NCBI GenBank assembly: GCA_946544695.1
Contig: CAMNMO010000162.1
Span: 1 to 6,636, forward strand
Length of the DNA: 6,636 nucleotides
Source: an uncultured Ruminococcus sp.
Lineage (GTDB): Bacteria; Bacillota; Clostridia; Oscillospirales; Ruminococcaceae
Reading direction: 5' to 3'
Part shown: one piece after another, positions 1 through 5,262 of the stretch
Layout of the letters: each line of letters starts with the position of its first letter
How positions within the stretch are numbered: the first letter of the stretch is position 1
Notes under the pieces: generated by a model
Database searches by the model: none
What the model was told of the DNA's origin: nothing
Seen by the model: the letters and a program-made list of their open reading frames with translations, nothing else
Position numbers and translations under genes: made by a program

Positions 1-10
1 CACGAAAAGT

Positions 11-18
11 TCACCTCC
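11..18 (-). promoter_or_regulatory. Ribosome binding site of a divergent gene off the left edge
   Basis: The - strand reads GGAGGTGA here, a near-perfect complement to the 16S rRNA 3' end. The last three bases of the window on that strand (3-1) read GTG, 7 bases after this site. A gene therefore probably starts with GTG at position 3, or with another codon just outside. Nothing can be said about its product because no codons beyond the start are present. Confidence 0.7.
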
Positions 19-47
19 GGCAAACAAGTGTATTCACAACACATACA

Positions 48-76
48 ACTATACCACTTTTTCAAACTTTTGTCAA
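48..76 (-). promoter_or_regulatory. Leftward sigma-A-type promoter for a divergent gene
   Basis: Read on the - strand, a perfect -35 hexamer TTGACA (71-76) is followed after exactly 17 bp by TATAGT (48-53), one base from the -10 consensus. Transcription would start near position 41 and run leftward out of the window. A perfect ribosome site lies about 25 bases further on, which supports real use. This is the best-matching promoter in the window. Confidence 0.8.
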
Positions 77-108
77 GCGCAGGTCTGTTAATTTACGGTT
101 AACGACAC

Positions 109-133
109 GCCTAAAATAACGCTTATTTAAGGC
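109..133. repeat. Imperfect inverted repeat between the two promoters
   Basis: GCCTAAAATAA (109-119) and TTATTTAAGGC (123-133) are inverted copies with one A/A mismatch in 11 positions, separated by CGC. It lies about 33 bp beyond the leftward -35 box and about 100 bp before the rightward -35 box. It could be a protein binding site or a hairpin. It is not followed by a T run on either strand that would make it a clear terminator, although the right arm is itself AT-rich. Confidence 0.5.
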
Positions 134-233
134 ACTGCAACGGTGCGGACGCAGGTATTATGGTGAATATAAACGAAATTAACTCAGGGTTAAATTATCT
201 ATTGTTAAATTTGCGGAAAAAACGGGGCGTGAC

Positions 234-262
234 TTGAATTTTATGAAAAAAAGTTGTAGAAT
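234..262 (+). promoter_or_regulatory. Predicted promoter of the V-ATPase operon
   Basis: TTGAAT (234-239) and TAGAAT (257-262) are separated by exactly 17 bp and match the -35 and -10 consensus at four and five of six positions. The predicted start is near 269, giving a leader of about 120 bases before the first gene. The perfect palindrome at 272-291 begins within a few bases of this predicted start, a common operator position. No competing + strand promoter of similar quality is visible between here and 389. Confidence 0.65.
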
Positions 263-271
263 GAAAATGTA

Positions 272-291
272 TTTTGGTCAATTGACCAAAA
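272..291. promoter_or_regulatory. Perfect 20-bp palindrome, likely operator or 5' hairpin
   Basis: TTTTGGTC-AATT-GACCAAAA is a perfect palindrome with two 10-base arms. It starts 9 bp downstream of the predicted -10 box, so it overlaps or directly follows the transcription start. As DNA it looks like a dimeric repressor site. As RNA it would fold into an 8-bp stem with an AAUU loop at the very 5' end of the message, which could protect the transcript. The regulator family is not recognisable: the GT-to-AC spacing is wider than the usual GntR/FadR site. Confidence 0.6.
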
Positions 292-304
292 GTCAGACAA
301 ACAG

Positions 305-352
305 GGCGATGCACAAAAAAACAGCCGAATACAAACGTTTTCAGTGCACGCC
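305..352 (+). promoter_or_regulatory. Predicted leader RNA stem-loop
   Basis: GGCG (305-308) plus TGCAC (310-314) pairs with GTGCACGCC (344-352), giving nine base pairs with one bulged A at 309. Inside it AAAAC (318-322) pairs with GTTTT (337-341), five more pairs, closing a 14-base loop at 323-336. The structure ends 23 bases before the ribosome site of the first gene. It does not resemble a riboswitch class I can name. The pairing was found by eye and no folding energy was computed. Confidence 0.45.
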
Positions 353-375
353 GTTAAGCAGCAACAACAGCCGAA

Positions 376-380
376 AGGAG
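376..380 (+). promoter_or_regulatory. Ribosome site that fixes the TTG start of the first gene
   Basis: AGGAG here (within AAAGGAG) lies 8 bases before TTG at 389, the ideal spacing. The alternative upstream GTG at 344 has no purine-rich site before it and sits inside the predicted leader stem. This argues for the rare TTG codon as the true start. Confidence 0.75.
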
Positions 381-388
381 CGATCGGT

Positions 389-688
389 TTGGATATAATC
401 AGCGAGATACTGGAAACAGACAGACTTGCCGAAGAAAAGCTTGAACAGGCAATGCAAAAGCGCAGCGAGATGCTTGAAAACTGCACTGCTAAAGCGGAGG
501 AGATACGCAGCAGTGCAAGGGCACAGGCTGAGGAATACCGCAAAAGCAAGCTTGGGGCTGACAATGCCGCAGACATCAGCAGTGAGCTGAAAGCGGGCGA
601 GCAGGCACAGCTGAAGGCGCTGGCGGAGTCTTACGACAAAAACCACGAAGCCTGGGAAAATGATATAGTTGCCGCAATAACGGGCTGA
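389..688 (+). CDS. ntpF: V-type ATPase subunit G/H (peripheral stalk coiled coil)
   Basis: This small protein should pair with subunit E to form the peripheral stalk, which holds the catalytic head still against rotor torque on the cytoplasmic side of the membrane. The chosen TTG start gives 99 residues, typical for the family. A GTG at 344 would give 114 but adds a Gln-rich, non-family tail (HAVKQQQQPKG). Residues 1-55 are a charged helix with Ala/Glu/Lys-rich coiled-coil character (AEEKLEQAM, AKAEEI, AQAEEY). The end (AWENDIVAAITG) fits the short tail of bacterial H subunits. Identity rests on length, coiled-coil composition and position first in the operon, since sequence conservation in this family is low. 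Gene C follows after 31 bp. The name follows Enterococcus hirae usage; others call it subunit H. Confidence 0.8.
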   Translation: MDIISEILETDRLAEEKLEQAMQKRSEMLENCTAKAEEIRSSARAQAEEYRKSKLGADNAADISSELKAGEQAQLKALAESYDKNHEAWENDIVAAITG

Positions 689-719
689 TGACCGTGCGGC
701 TTGAAAGGGGGCGTGCGGC

Positions 720-1754
720 ATGATGGACAATTACAGCTCCAATGCCACCACAGCCAAGATAAGAGCAAAGTACGCCCAGCTGTTCACAGCTGAAGATTAC
801 CGTGAGATGGCAGCCCTGCGTACCGTGCCCGAGGCAGCGGAATTCATAGCAAGGTCGCCACGCTTCAGGGAAGCTTTTACCGAGGTGGACCCGAATACGG
901 TGCACCGAGGGTATCTTGAGGAGCTACTTTACAGAGAGAATTTCGAGACATACATACGCCTGTGCAAATTCCAGGGACTGGATAAGGAGCCGTTTTTCGG
1001 TTTCCTGATAAGGCGCAGCGAGATAGAATGTATACTTTCGATAATCAACCGCATAAATTCATCACTGGACAGGACTTATCTTTCAGACCTGCCGGGATAT
1101 CTTATAAAATATCTGTCGATACCTGTTATGGAGCTGAGCAATTCACAGACTTTTGAGGAGCTGGTAGCAGGCTTGAAGGGTACGAGATACGGCAAGGTGC
1201 TGAAGAAGATACCTGCCCGTGAGGACGGAAAAGCGGATTATACCGAATGTGAGCTGAGACTGCGCACCGATTATTACGATGAGCTTATCACGCAGGCTGA
1301 CAAAGAATTCAGCGGCGGCGTATCGGACGAACTCAAGACCATGATACTGCGTGAGATAGACTGCCGCAACATTATCAATGCTTACCGTATGAAATCCTAC
1401 TTCGGGTATTCGCCCGATGAGATAAAGCGCAGGTCGCTGAAATTCTACGGTATAGGCAAAAAGAATATGGAAAGGCTGTATGAAGCCGCAGATGCCGTGA
1501 CGATGATGGACATGGTCAACCACACGATATACGGCAAGAACTCACCCGATACCGATAATATCGAGGTGGAGATAAACAGCGTGAAGATACGCAGGCTGCG
1601 GCATTACCTGACGGGCAGCACACATGCACCCGTGGCGCTCTATGCGTTCATACAGCTGTGCGATATAGACGTTTCAAATCTGGTGCACATAATCGAGGGC
1701 ATCAGGTACGGCGTTGAAGCTGCCGCTATCGAGGCGCAGTTGATAACTCTCTGA
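720..1754 (+). CDS. ntpC: V-type ATPase subunit C (rotor-to-ring adaptor, AC39 family)
   Basis: Subunit C is the funnel-shaped socket that couples the central shaft (D and F) to the membrane K ring. The 344-residue length is normal for the family. The family's repeated helical motif (acidic residue, hydrophobic/Asn-Ile, basic residue, Gly) appears three times: EIECILSIINRI (101-112), EIDCRNIINAYRMKSYFG (212-229) and DIDVSNLVHIIEGIRYG (315-331). This fits the three-fold pseudo-symmetric fold of vATP-synt_AC39 proteins. The protein is soluble, with no membrane segment or signal peptide. The start is the first of two adjacent ATG codons, 8 bases after AAAGGGGG (704-711); the second ATG at 723 is equally possible. 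In many bacterial V-ATPase operons C lies between E and F, whereas here it precedes I. Confidence 0.92.
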   Translation: MMDNYSSNATTAKIRAKYAQLFTAEDYREMAALRTVPEAAEFIARSPRFREAFTEVDPNTVHRGYLEELLYRENFETYIRLCKFQGLDKEPFFGFLIRRSEIECILSIINRINSSLDRTYLSDLPGYLIKYLSIPVMELSNSQTFEELVAGLKGTRYGKVLKKIPAREDGKADYTECELRLRTDYYDELITQADKEFSGGVSDELKTMILREIDCRNIINAYRMKSYFGYSPDEIKRRSLKFYGIGKKNMERLYEAADAVTMMDMVNHTIYGKNSPDTDNIEVEINSVKIRRLRHYLTGSTHAPVALYAFIQLCDIDVSNLVHIIEGIRYGVEAAAIEAQLITL

Positions 1755-1763
1755 TATCAGAGA
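1748..1763. repeat. Perfect 16-bp palindrome over the stop codon of subunit C
   Basis: TCTCTGAT-ATCAGAGA is a perfect palindrome containing the TGA stop of C (1752-1754). It overlaps a second palindrome, AGAGATCTCT (1759-1768), so the RNA could form two mutually exclusive hairpins. A short T run (TCTTTT, 1766-1771) follows. The six-pair stem is too weak and AT-rich to be a confident terminator. A partial attenuator or RNA processing site between C and I is possible. Confidence 0.5.
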
Positions 1764-1799
1764 TCTCTTTTATAAGGAAAGGAGTGCGATCACCGAAAT

Positions 1800-3752
1800 A
1801 TGGCGATAGAAAAAATGGCGCTTGTCAATATCATCGGCAGATTTGAGGATCTGGACGAGACTCTCATACGCTGCTGCGACAGCGGCTGCTTCCATATCGA
1901 GCCCGCCTTCAAGAACGAAGCAAATTCGACGGTAAGGCTGCTCAATGAGAAGAACCCGTTCGGCGTGCCGCTGAAGGAGTTCGCTTCGCTCGCTACCGAA
2001 ATGGGTATCGAGCTGAAGGAGACTCAGGGCACACGCTTCAAGGGCTGGACTGCGGAGCAGTTCGTTAAGCTCTCGGAGGATATAGACAGCGAGATAGAGG
2101 AAAAGAGCAAGCAGAAACAGCAGCTTGCAACGGAAGTATCCGAGCTGGAGGGCGCTGTGCTCCAGGTGGACCACCTGAGAGGCATGAACAGCGATTTCAG
2201 CAAGATATTCGCATGCAAGCATACCGCCTGCCGCATAGGCCGCATGCCTGCGGATAATCTGGCAAAGCTGCAATACTACGATCAGACATTCTTCTTCGTG
2301 CCCTTTGAGACCACGAAGGACTTCTGCTGGGGAATGTATTTCTGCGCAGAAGGCGATAAGGAACTGGTGGACAGTATCTTCCGTTCGATGTTCTTCGAGA
2401 GGATAAGGCTGCCTGATTACGTAACGGGCAACACCGACGAAGCACTGAAAAAGCTGGACGGTCAGATAAAGGACAAAAAGTCGAAGATCGATGCGCTGGA
2501 TAAAGAGATATCACAGCTGGCGGACAAACATGGCAAGACCATACTTGAAGCATACACCGCACTTAAAAAGCGCTATGACATCTTCGAGCTGAGAAGAAAG
2601 GTCGGGGCTGTCAAGGAGAAGTTCTACATAAAGGGCTTCGTTCCGAAAAAGCAGGCTGACAAGTTCAGCGAGAGCTTCAAGGATATGGACGAGGTCGAGG
2701 TGGTACTGCTCCCTGCGGACGCAGATGCAAACATCACTCCGCCTACCGTGCTGAAAAACGGCTGGTTCACAAGACCCTTCGGCATGCTGGTCGAGATGTA
2801 CGGTCTGCCTAAATACGGCGGCTTCAACCCGACAGCATTCGTGGCGATAACCTACACGCTGCTGTTCGGCATAATGTTCGGTGATCTGGGACAGGGCTTC
2901 CTGCTGTTCCTGGCAGGCTTCTTTGTAAAGAAGAAGTTCAGCAAGGACGCAGGCGGAATGGTGAGCCGTGTGGGACTGTCGAGCATGATATTCGGCACAC
3001 TTTACGGTTCTGTGTTCGGCTTTGAAGAACTGCTTGATCCCGTATATGAAAGCATGGGCATAGATTTCCTGCCGCTGAAGATATTCAAGCAGTCAACTTT
3101 CATACTGCTGACTGCGGTGGGCATAGGTATTTTCCTGATAGTTGTTTCGATGCTGATAAACATTTATATCGGCTTTAAGGAAAAGAACTACGAAAAGGCG
3201 ATATTCGGCTGCAACGGCATCGCAGGTCTGGTGTTCTACACATCTGTATGCGTGGGCGTTGTCTGCACGATGATGCTGAAAATACAGGTAATGTCACTGC
3301 CCTTCAAGATATTCCTGATAGCTATACCGCTTGTATGTATCTTCTGTCGTGTACCTTTCTCGATAGCGATGAAGTACAAGAAGTGGAAGCTTTCAGAAGA
3401 CGAGGAAGATATGACGATAGGCGGGTTCATAGTTGAGAACTTCTTCGAGATGTTCGAGTTCCTGCTCAGCTACGTTTCAAACACCATGTCGTTCCTGAGA
3501 GTCGGCGGCTTCGTGCTTTCACACGCAGGTATGATGATGGTCGTAATGACCCTGATGGATATGACTGCATCGGCAGGCAAGCCCGTAACGCTCATCATCG
3601 GCAACCTGTTCGTTATGGCGATGGAGGGCATGATAGTTGCGATACAGATAATCCGTCTGGAATTCTACGAGGTATTCTCACGTTTCTACGAGAGCGACGG
3701 CAAGGCATTCGAGCCTATGAGCGTCAGCTTCGATACCGAGGTAAATGTTTGA
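1800..3752 (+). CDS. ntpI: V-type ATPase subunit I (membrane stator, a-subunit homologue)
   Basis: Subunit I forms the two ion half-channels beside the K ring and anchors the peripheral stalks. Residues 1-320 are the cytoplasmic arm, with charged coiled-coil stretches near 88-120 and 211-260. Residues 347-620 are the membrane domain, with about seven or eight hydrophobic segments (near 347-376, 389-407, 432-459, 470-491, 500-522, 545-590, 596-620). Family signatures include MFGDLGQG (359-366), the SNTMSFLRVGG segment (560-570) with Arg567 in the position of the essential arginine, and the C-terminal EGMIVAIQIIRLEFYEVFSRFY region (609-630). The 650-residue length is normal. The start fits the family opening MAIEKM, and no other start lies between the upstream in-frame stop at 1773 and 1800. 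The ribosome site AAAGGAG (1778-1784) is 15 bases away, longer than usual. A small GTG/CAC pairing (1784-1786 with 1791-1793) might shorten it. Confidence 0.96.
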   Translation: MAIEKMALVNIIGRFEDLDETLIRCCDSGCFHIEPAFKNEANSTVRLLNEKNPFGVPLKEFASLATEMGIELKETQGTRFKGWTAEQFVKLSEDIDSEIEEKSKQKQQLATEVSELEGAVLQVDHLRGMNSDFSKIFACKHTACRIGRMPADNLAKLQYYDQTFFFVPFETTKDFCWGMYFCAEGDKELVDSIFRSMFFERIRLPDYVTGNTDEALKKLDGQIKDKKSKIDALDKEISQLADKHGKTILEAYTALKKRYDIFELRRKVGAVKEKFYIKGFVPKKQADKFSESFKDMDEVEVVLLPADADANITPPTVLKNGWFTRPFGMLVEMYGLPKYGGFNPTAFVAITYTLLFGIMFGDLGQGFLLFLAGFFVKKKFSKDAGGMVSRVGLSSMIFGTLYGSVFGFEELLDPVYESMGIDFLPLKIFKQSTFILLTAVGIGIFLIVVSMLINIYIGFKEKNYEKAIFGCNGIAGLVFYTSVCVGVVCTMMLKIQVMSLPFKIFLIAIPLVCIFCRVPFSIAMKYKKWKLSEDEEDMTIGGFIVENFFEMFEFLLSYVSNTMSFLRVGGFVLSHAGMMMVVMTLMDMTASAGKPVTLIIGNLFVMAMEGMIVAIQIIRLEFYEVFSRFYESDGKAFEPMSVSFDTEVNV

Positions 3753-3763
3753 TAAACTTATTT

Positions 3764-3768
3764 GGAGG
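3764..3768 (+). promoter_or_regulatory. Ribosome site that fixes the start of subunit K
   Basis: GGAGG lies 8 bases before ATG at 3777. An in-frame TTG at 3762 overlaps this site and cannot be served by it, so the shorter protein of 148 residues is preferred. Confidence 0.85.
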
Positions 3769-3776
3769 TTTTAAAT

Positions 3777-4223
3777 ATGCTTAAAATAATGTTGCTGCCG
3801 CTGGCAGCTGTTGTACTGCTGACAGTACCTTTCATGATGATGGCTAAGAAGATAAAGACAGGCGAGAGATCTGCTAAGGGCGCATTCATCGCTAATCTGT
3901 GCACATTCGCAGGTCTTATGCTGGTAGGTCTGATACTGCCTTTCGGCAATCTGGTGGCATTCGCTGCTGAGGAAGGCACTACCGTTGCAAAGGCTATCTC
4001 CACAGGTGCAGGTCTGGGTTACCTGGCAGCAGGTCTGTCAGTAGGTCTTTCCTGCGTAGGTTCGGGCATCGCAGTTGGTTCGGGTGCGCCTGCGGCTATC
4101 GGCGCAACTTCCGAGGATCCCAAGAACTTCGTTAAGGCTCTGATCTTCGTCGTACTGGGCGAAGGTATCGCACTGTACGGTCTGCTGATCTCGATCCTTA
4201 TCATATCCAACATCGGCGGCTAA
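3777..4223 (+). CDS. ntpK: V-type ATPase subunit K (membrane rotor ring, proteolipid)
   Basis: Many copies of this protein form the rotating ring that carries ions past subunit I. The 148 residues contain four hydrophobic segments: about 4-22, 38-64, 78-109 and 120-145. Only the last two form a classic c-subunit hairpin: a Gly/Ala-rich helix (VGSGIAVGSGAPAAIGA, 94-110), a polar loop (TSEDPKNF) and a helix with the ion-binding carboxylate Glu129 in LGEGIALYGLL. The first half is not a duplicated hairpin as in E. hirae NtpK. It has a helix, a Lys-rich loop (AKKIKTGERSAKG, 23-35) and a second helix ending LVAFAAEEG, which resembles a signal peptidase site. I recall this form from clostridial V-ATPases. 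Glu129 is followed by Gly rather than Thr/Ser, and no Gln faces it in helix 3, which weakly suggests H+ rather than Na+. F follows after 4 bases. Confidence 0.95.
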   Translation: MLKIMLLPLAAVVLLTVPFMMMAKKIKTGERSAKGAFIANLCTFAGLMLVGLILPFGNLVAFAAEEGTTVAKAISTGAGLGYLAAGLSVGLSCVGSGIAVGSGAPAAIGATSEDPKNFVKALIFVVLGEGIALYGLLISILIISNIGG

Positions 4224-4227
4224 GATC

Positions 4228-4536
4228 ATGAAGTTCTATCTGCTCAGCGATAATATAGATACCCTTATGGGTATGAGGCTGGCAGGTATCGAGGGCAAGG
4301 TGGTGCACACCGCTGACGAGGTATCGAAGGCGCTGGACGAAGCGATGGAGCTTGAGAACGTCGGCATAGTGCTGATGACCGAACGGGCACTCAAACAGTG
4401 CCCCGAAAAGGTCATGGACTATAAGCTGAACCGTGCCACCCCCCTGATAGTTGAGATACCTGACAGACACGCCACAGCAAATATCTCCGATACCATATCA
4501 AAGTATCTGGCGGAAGCTGTGGGCATAAAGCTGTAA
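4228..4536 (+). CDS. ntpG: V-type ATPase subunit F (central shaft)
   Basis: Subunit F binds subunit D in the rotating shaft below the catalytic head. The protein has 102 residues, normal for the family, with a small alternating beta/alpha pattern: KFYLLSD (2-8), then Leu/Gly helix MGMRLAGIEG (14-23), strand VGIVLMTE (45-52) and the hallmark segment TPLIVEIPDR (71-80). No membrane segment is present. It starts only 4 bases after the stop of K, with no good ribosome site (only a weak TAAGAT before ATG), so translation probably depends on ribosomes finishing K. The symbol follows E. hirae usage, where NtpG is the F subunit. Here F lies before E, while the common bacterial order is E-C-F. Confidence 0.93.
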   Translation: MKFYLLSDNIDTLMGMRLAGIEGKVVHTADEVSKALDEAMELENVGIVLMTERALKQCPEKVMDYKLNRATPLIVEIPDRHATANISDTISKYLAEAVGIKL

Positions 4537-4554
4537 ACTGATTGGAGGAAAAGT

Positions 4555-5145
4555 ATGACTGATCAGACACAAAAGCTGGAAAAGTTCAAGCAGGCGGTCT
4601 TTGATGAAGCCGCTGTGAAGGCTGACGAGATCATAAAAGAGACCGAGGCGCACTGCGCAGAAATTCTGGCACAGGCAAAAGCCGAAGCTGAGGCACTGGT
4701 CACTGAAAGCAAGGCAAAGGCTGATAAGGAGCACTTTGAGGCTTCAAGAAAAGCTGAATCGGCAGGCAGGCTGAATTCCCGCAGGAACGTGCTGACTGCC
4801 AGAGAAGAGATAATAGATAAGGTATTTGCAAATGTGCGCAAAAAGCTGGCGGCATTCAGGGATACCGCTGATTACGAGAAGCTGCTGATAAAGCGTGTGA
4901 GCGAATGTGCCGAAGCTTACCCCGATAAGAAGGGCGAGGTGCGTGTGGCAGCGGCTGATATGAAGTATGCAGATAAGCTGACATGCGGCGGCAGATTCAC
5001 AGTTTGCGAGAATGCCAATATCCTGCTGGGCGGCGTTATGGTAGTGTTCCCCGAAGATAATATGGCGCTGGACTGCACATTCGATAACGAGTACGGCAGA
5101 CAGAAAAACGGCTTTGCAGGCAAGGCAGGGCTCACTGTCGGTTGA
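4555..5145 (+). CDS. ntpE: V-type ATPase subunit E (peripheral stalk)
   Basis: Subunit E pairs with the small G/H subunit to form the peripheral stalks linking the A/B head to subunit I. Residues 5-105 are a long charged helix rich in Ala, Glu and Lys. Residues 106-196 are the globular head-binding domain, with the family's C-terminal pattern ILLGGVMVVFPEDN (156-169) followed by ALDCTFDNEYGRQ (171-183). Length (196) is typical. The ATG start follows GGAGG (4544-4548) after 6 bases and lies 18 bases after F. Two stop codons in a row (TGA TAA, 5143-5148) end it. The coiled-coil half could be confused with other stalk proteins, but the C-terminal domain and the neighbours settle it. Confidence 0.93.
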   Translation: MTDQTQKLEKFKQAVFDEAAVKADEIIKETEAHCAEILAQAKAEAEALVTESKAKADKEHFEASRKAESAGRLNSRRNVLTAREEIIDKVFANVRKKLAAFRDTADYEKLLIKRVSECAEAYPDKKGEVRVAAADMKYADKLTCGGRFTVCENANILLGGVMVVFPEDNMALDCTFDNEYGRQKNGFAGKAGLTVG

Positions 5146-5262
5146 TAATGCAAGATTCATGAATGGCGGCAGCGGCGCAGGCAGTGCGTCTATTGCCGTA
5201 AATATGGGTATACCGAACGCCCGTCGGGCTTTGGTAGAGTTCACATAAAGGGCGTGAATAAA
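5146..5262 (+). other. Unusually long E-A intergenic gap
   Basis: All other gaps in this operon are 4-45 bp, but this one is 117 bp. It holds a 29-codon open frame (5159-5248) without a ribosome site and a small GC stem, GCCC-GTC-GGGC (5219-5229), enclosed by GAAC (5215-5218) and GTTC (5239-5242). The stem is followed by TTT only, so it is at best a weak, leaky terminator. No internal promoter of good quality is visible. Confidence 0.6.

Larger units (their letters stand above)
1..388. other. Intergenic regulatory region upstream of the V-ATPase operon
   Basis: This stretch has no convincing protein gene. It is clearly AT-richer than the coding part of the window. It holds a leftward promoter with a ribosome site at its left end, an imperfect inverted repeat at 109-133, several GTTAA-type boxes between 87 and 211, a rightward promoter at 234-262, a perfect palindrome at 272-291 and a predicted leader stem-loop at 305-352. 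Open frames on the - strand across 241-905 are antisense to the first two genes and have no family features. The arrangement is that of a divergent control region between two transcription units. Confidence 0.8.

Noticed and set aside
344..388. GTG at 344 as the start of subunit G/H
   Set aside because: It lacks a ribosome site, lies in the predicted leader stem and would add a Gln-rich stretch foreign to the family. TTG 389 has an ideal ribosome site.
269..388. A Na+ or other riboswitch in the leader, since such RNAs can precede V-ATPase genes
   Set aside because: The leader is short and shows simple hairpins only. I could not match it to any riboswitch consensus I know; a covariance-model search would be decisive.
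241..905. Several overlapping - strand open frames of 109-129 codons across the first two genes
   Set aside because: They are antisense to clear V-ATPase genes, have low-complexity Ser/Leu/Cys-rich translations and no ribosome sites or family motifs.
1748..1771. A rho-independent terminator after subunit C
   Set aside because: The stem is short and AT-rich, and the T run is brief and interrupted. The downstream genes belong to the same enzyme and show no promoter of their own.
3248..3436. A 62-codon + strand frame inside subunit I
   Set aside because: It is an out-of-frame shadow within the intact membrane domain of subunit I.
4744..5244. A 166-codon - strand open frame over subunit E and the E-A gap
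   Set aside because: It is antisense to subunit E, has His/Cys-rich shadow-like translation and no recognisable domain. The E family match on the other strand is clear.
5159..5248. 29-codon + strand open frame between E and A as a real small protein
   Set aside because: There is no ribosome site before it and no recognisable motif. Length is within chance expectation for this base composition.
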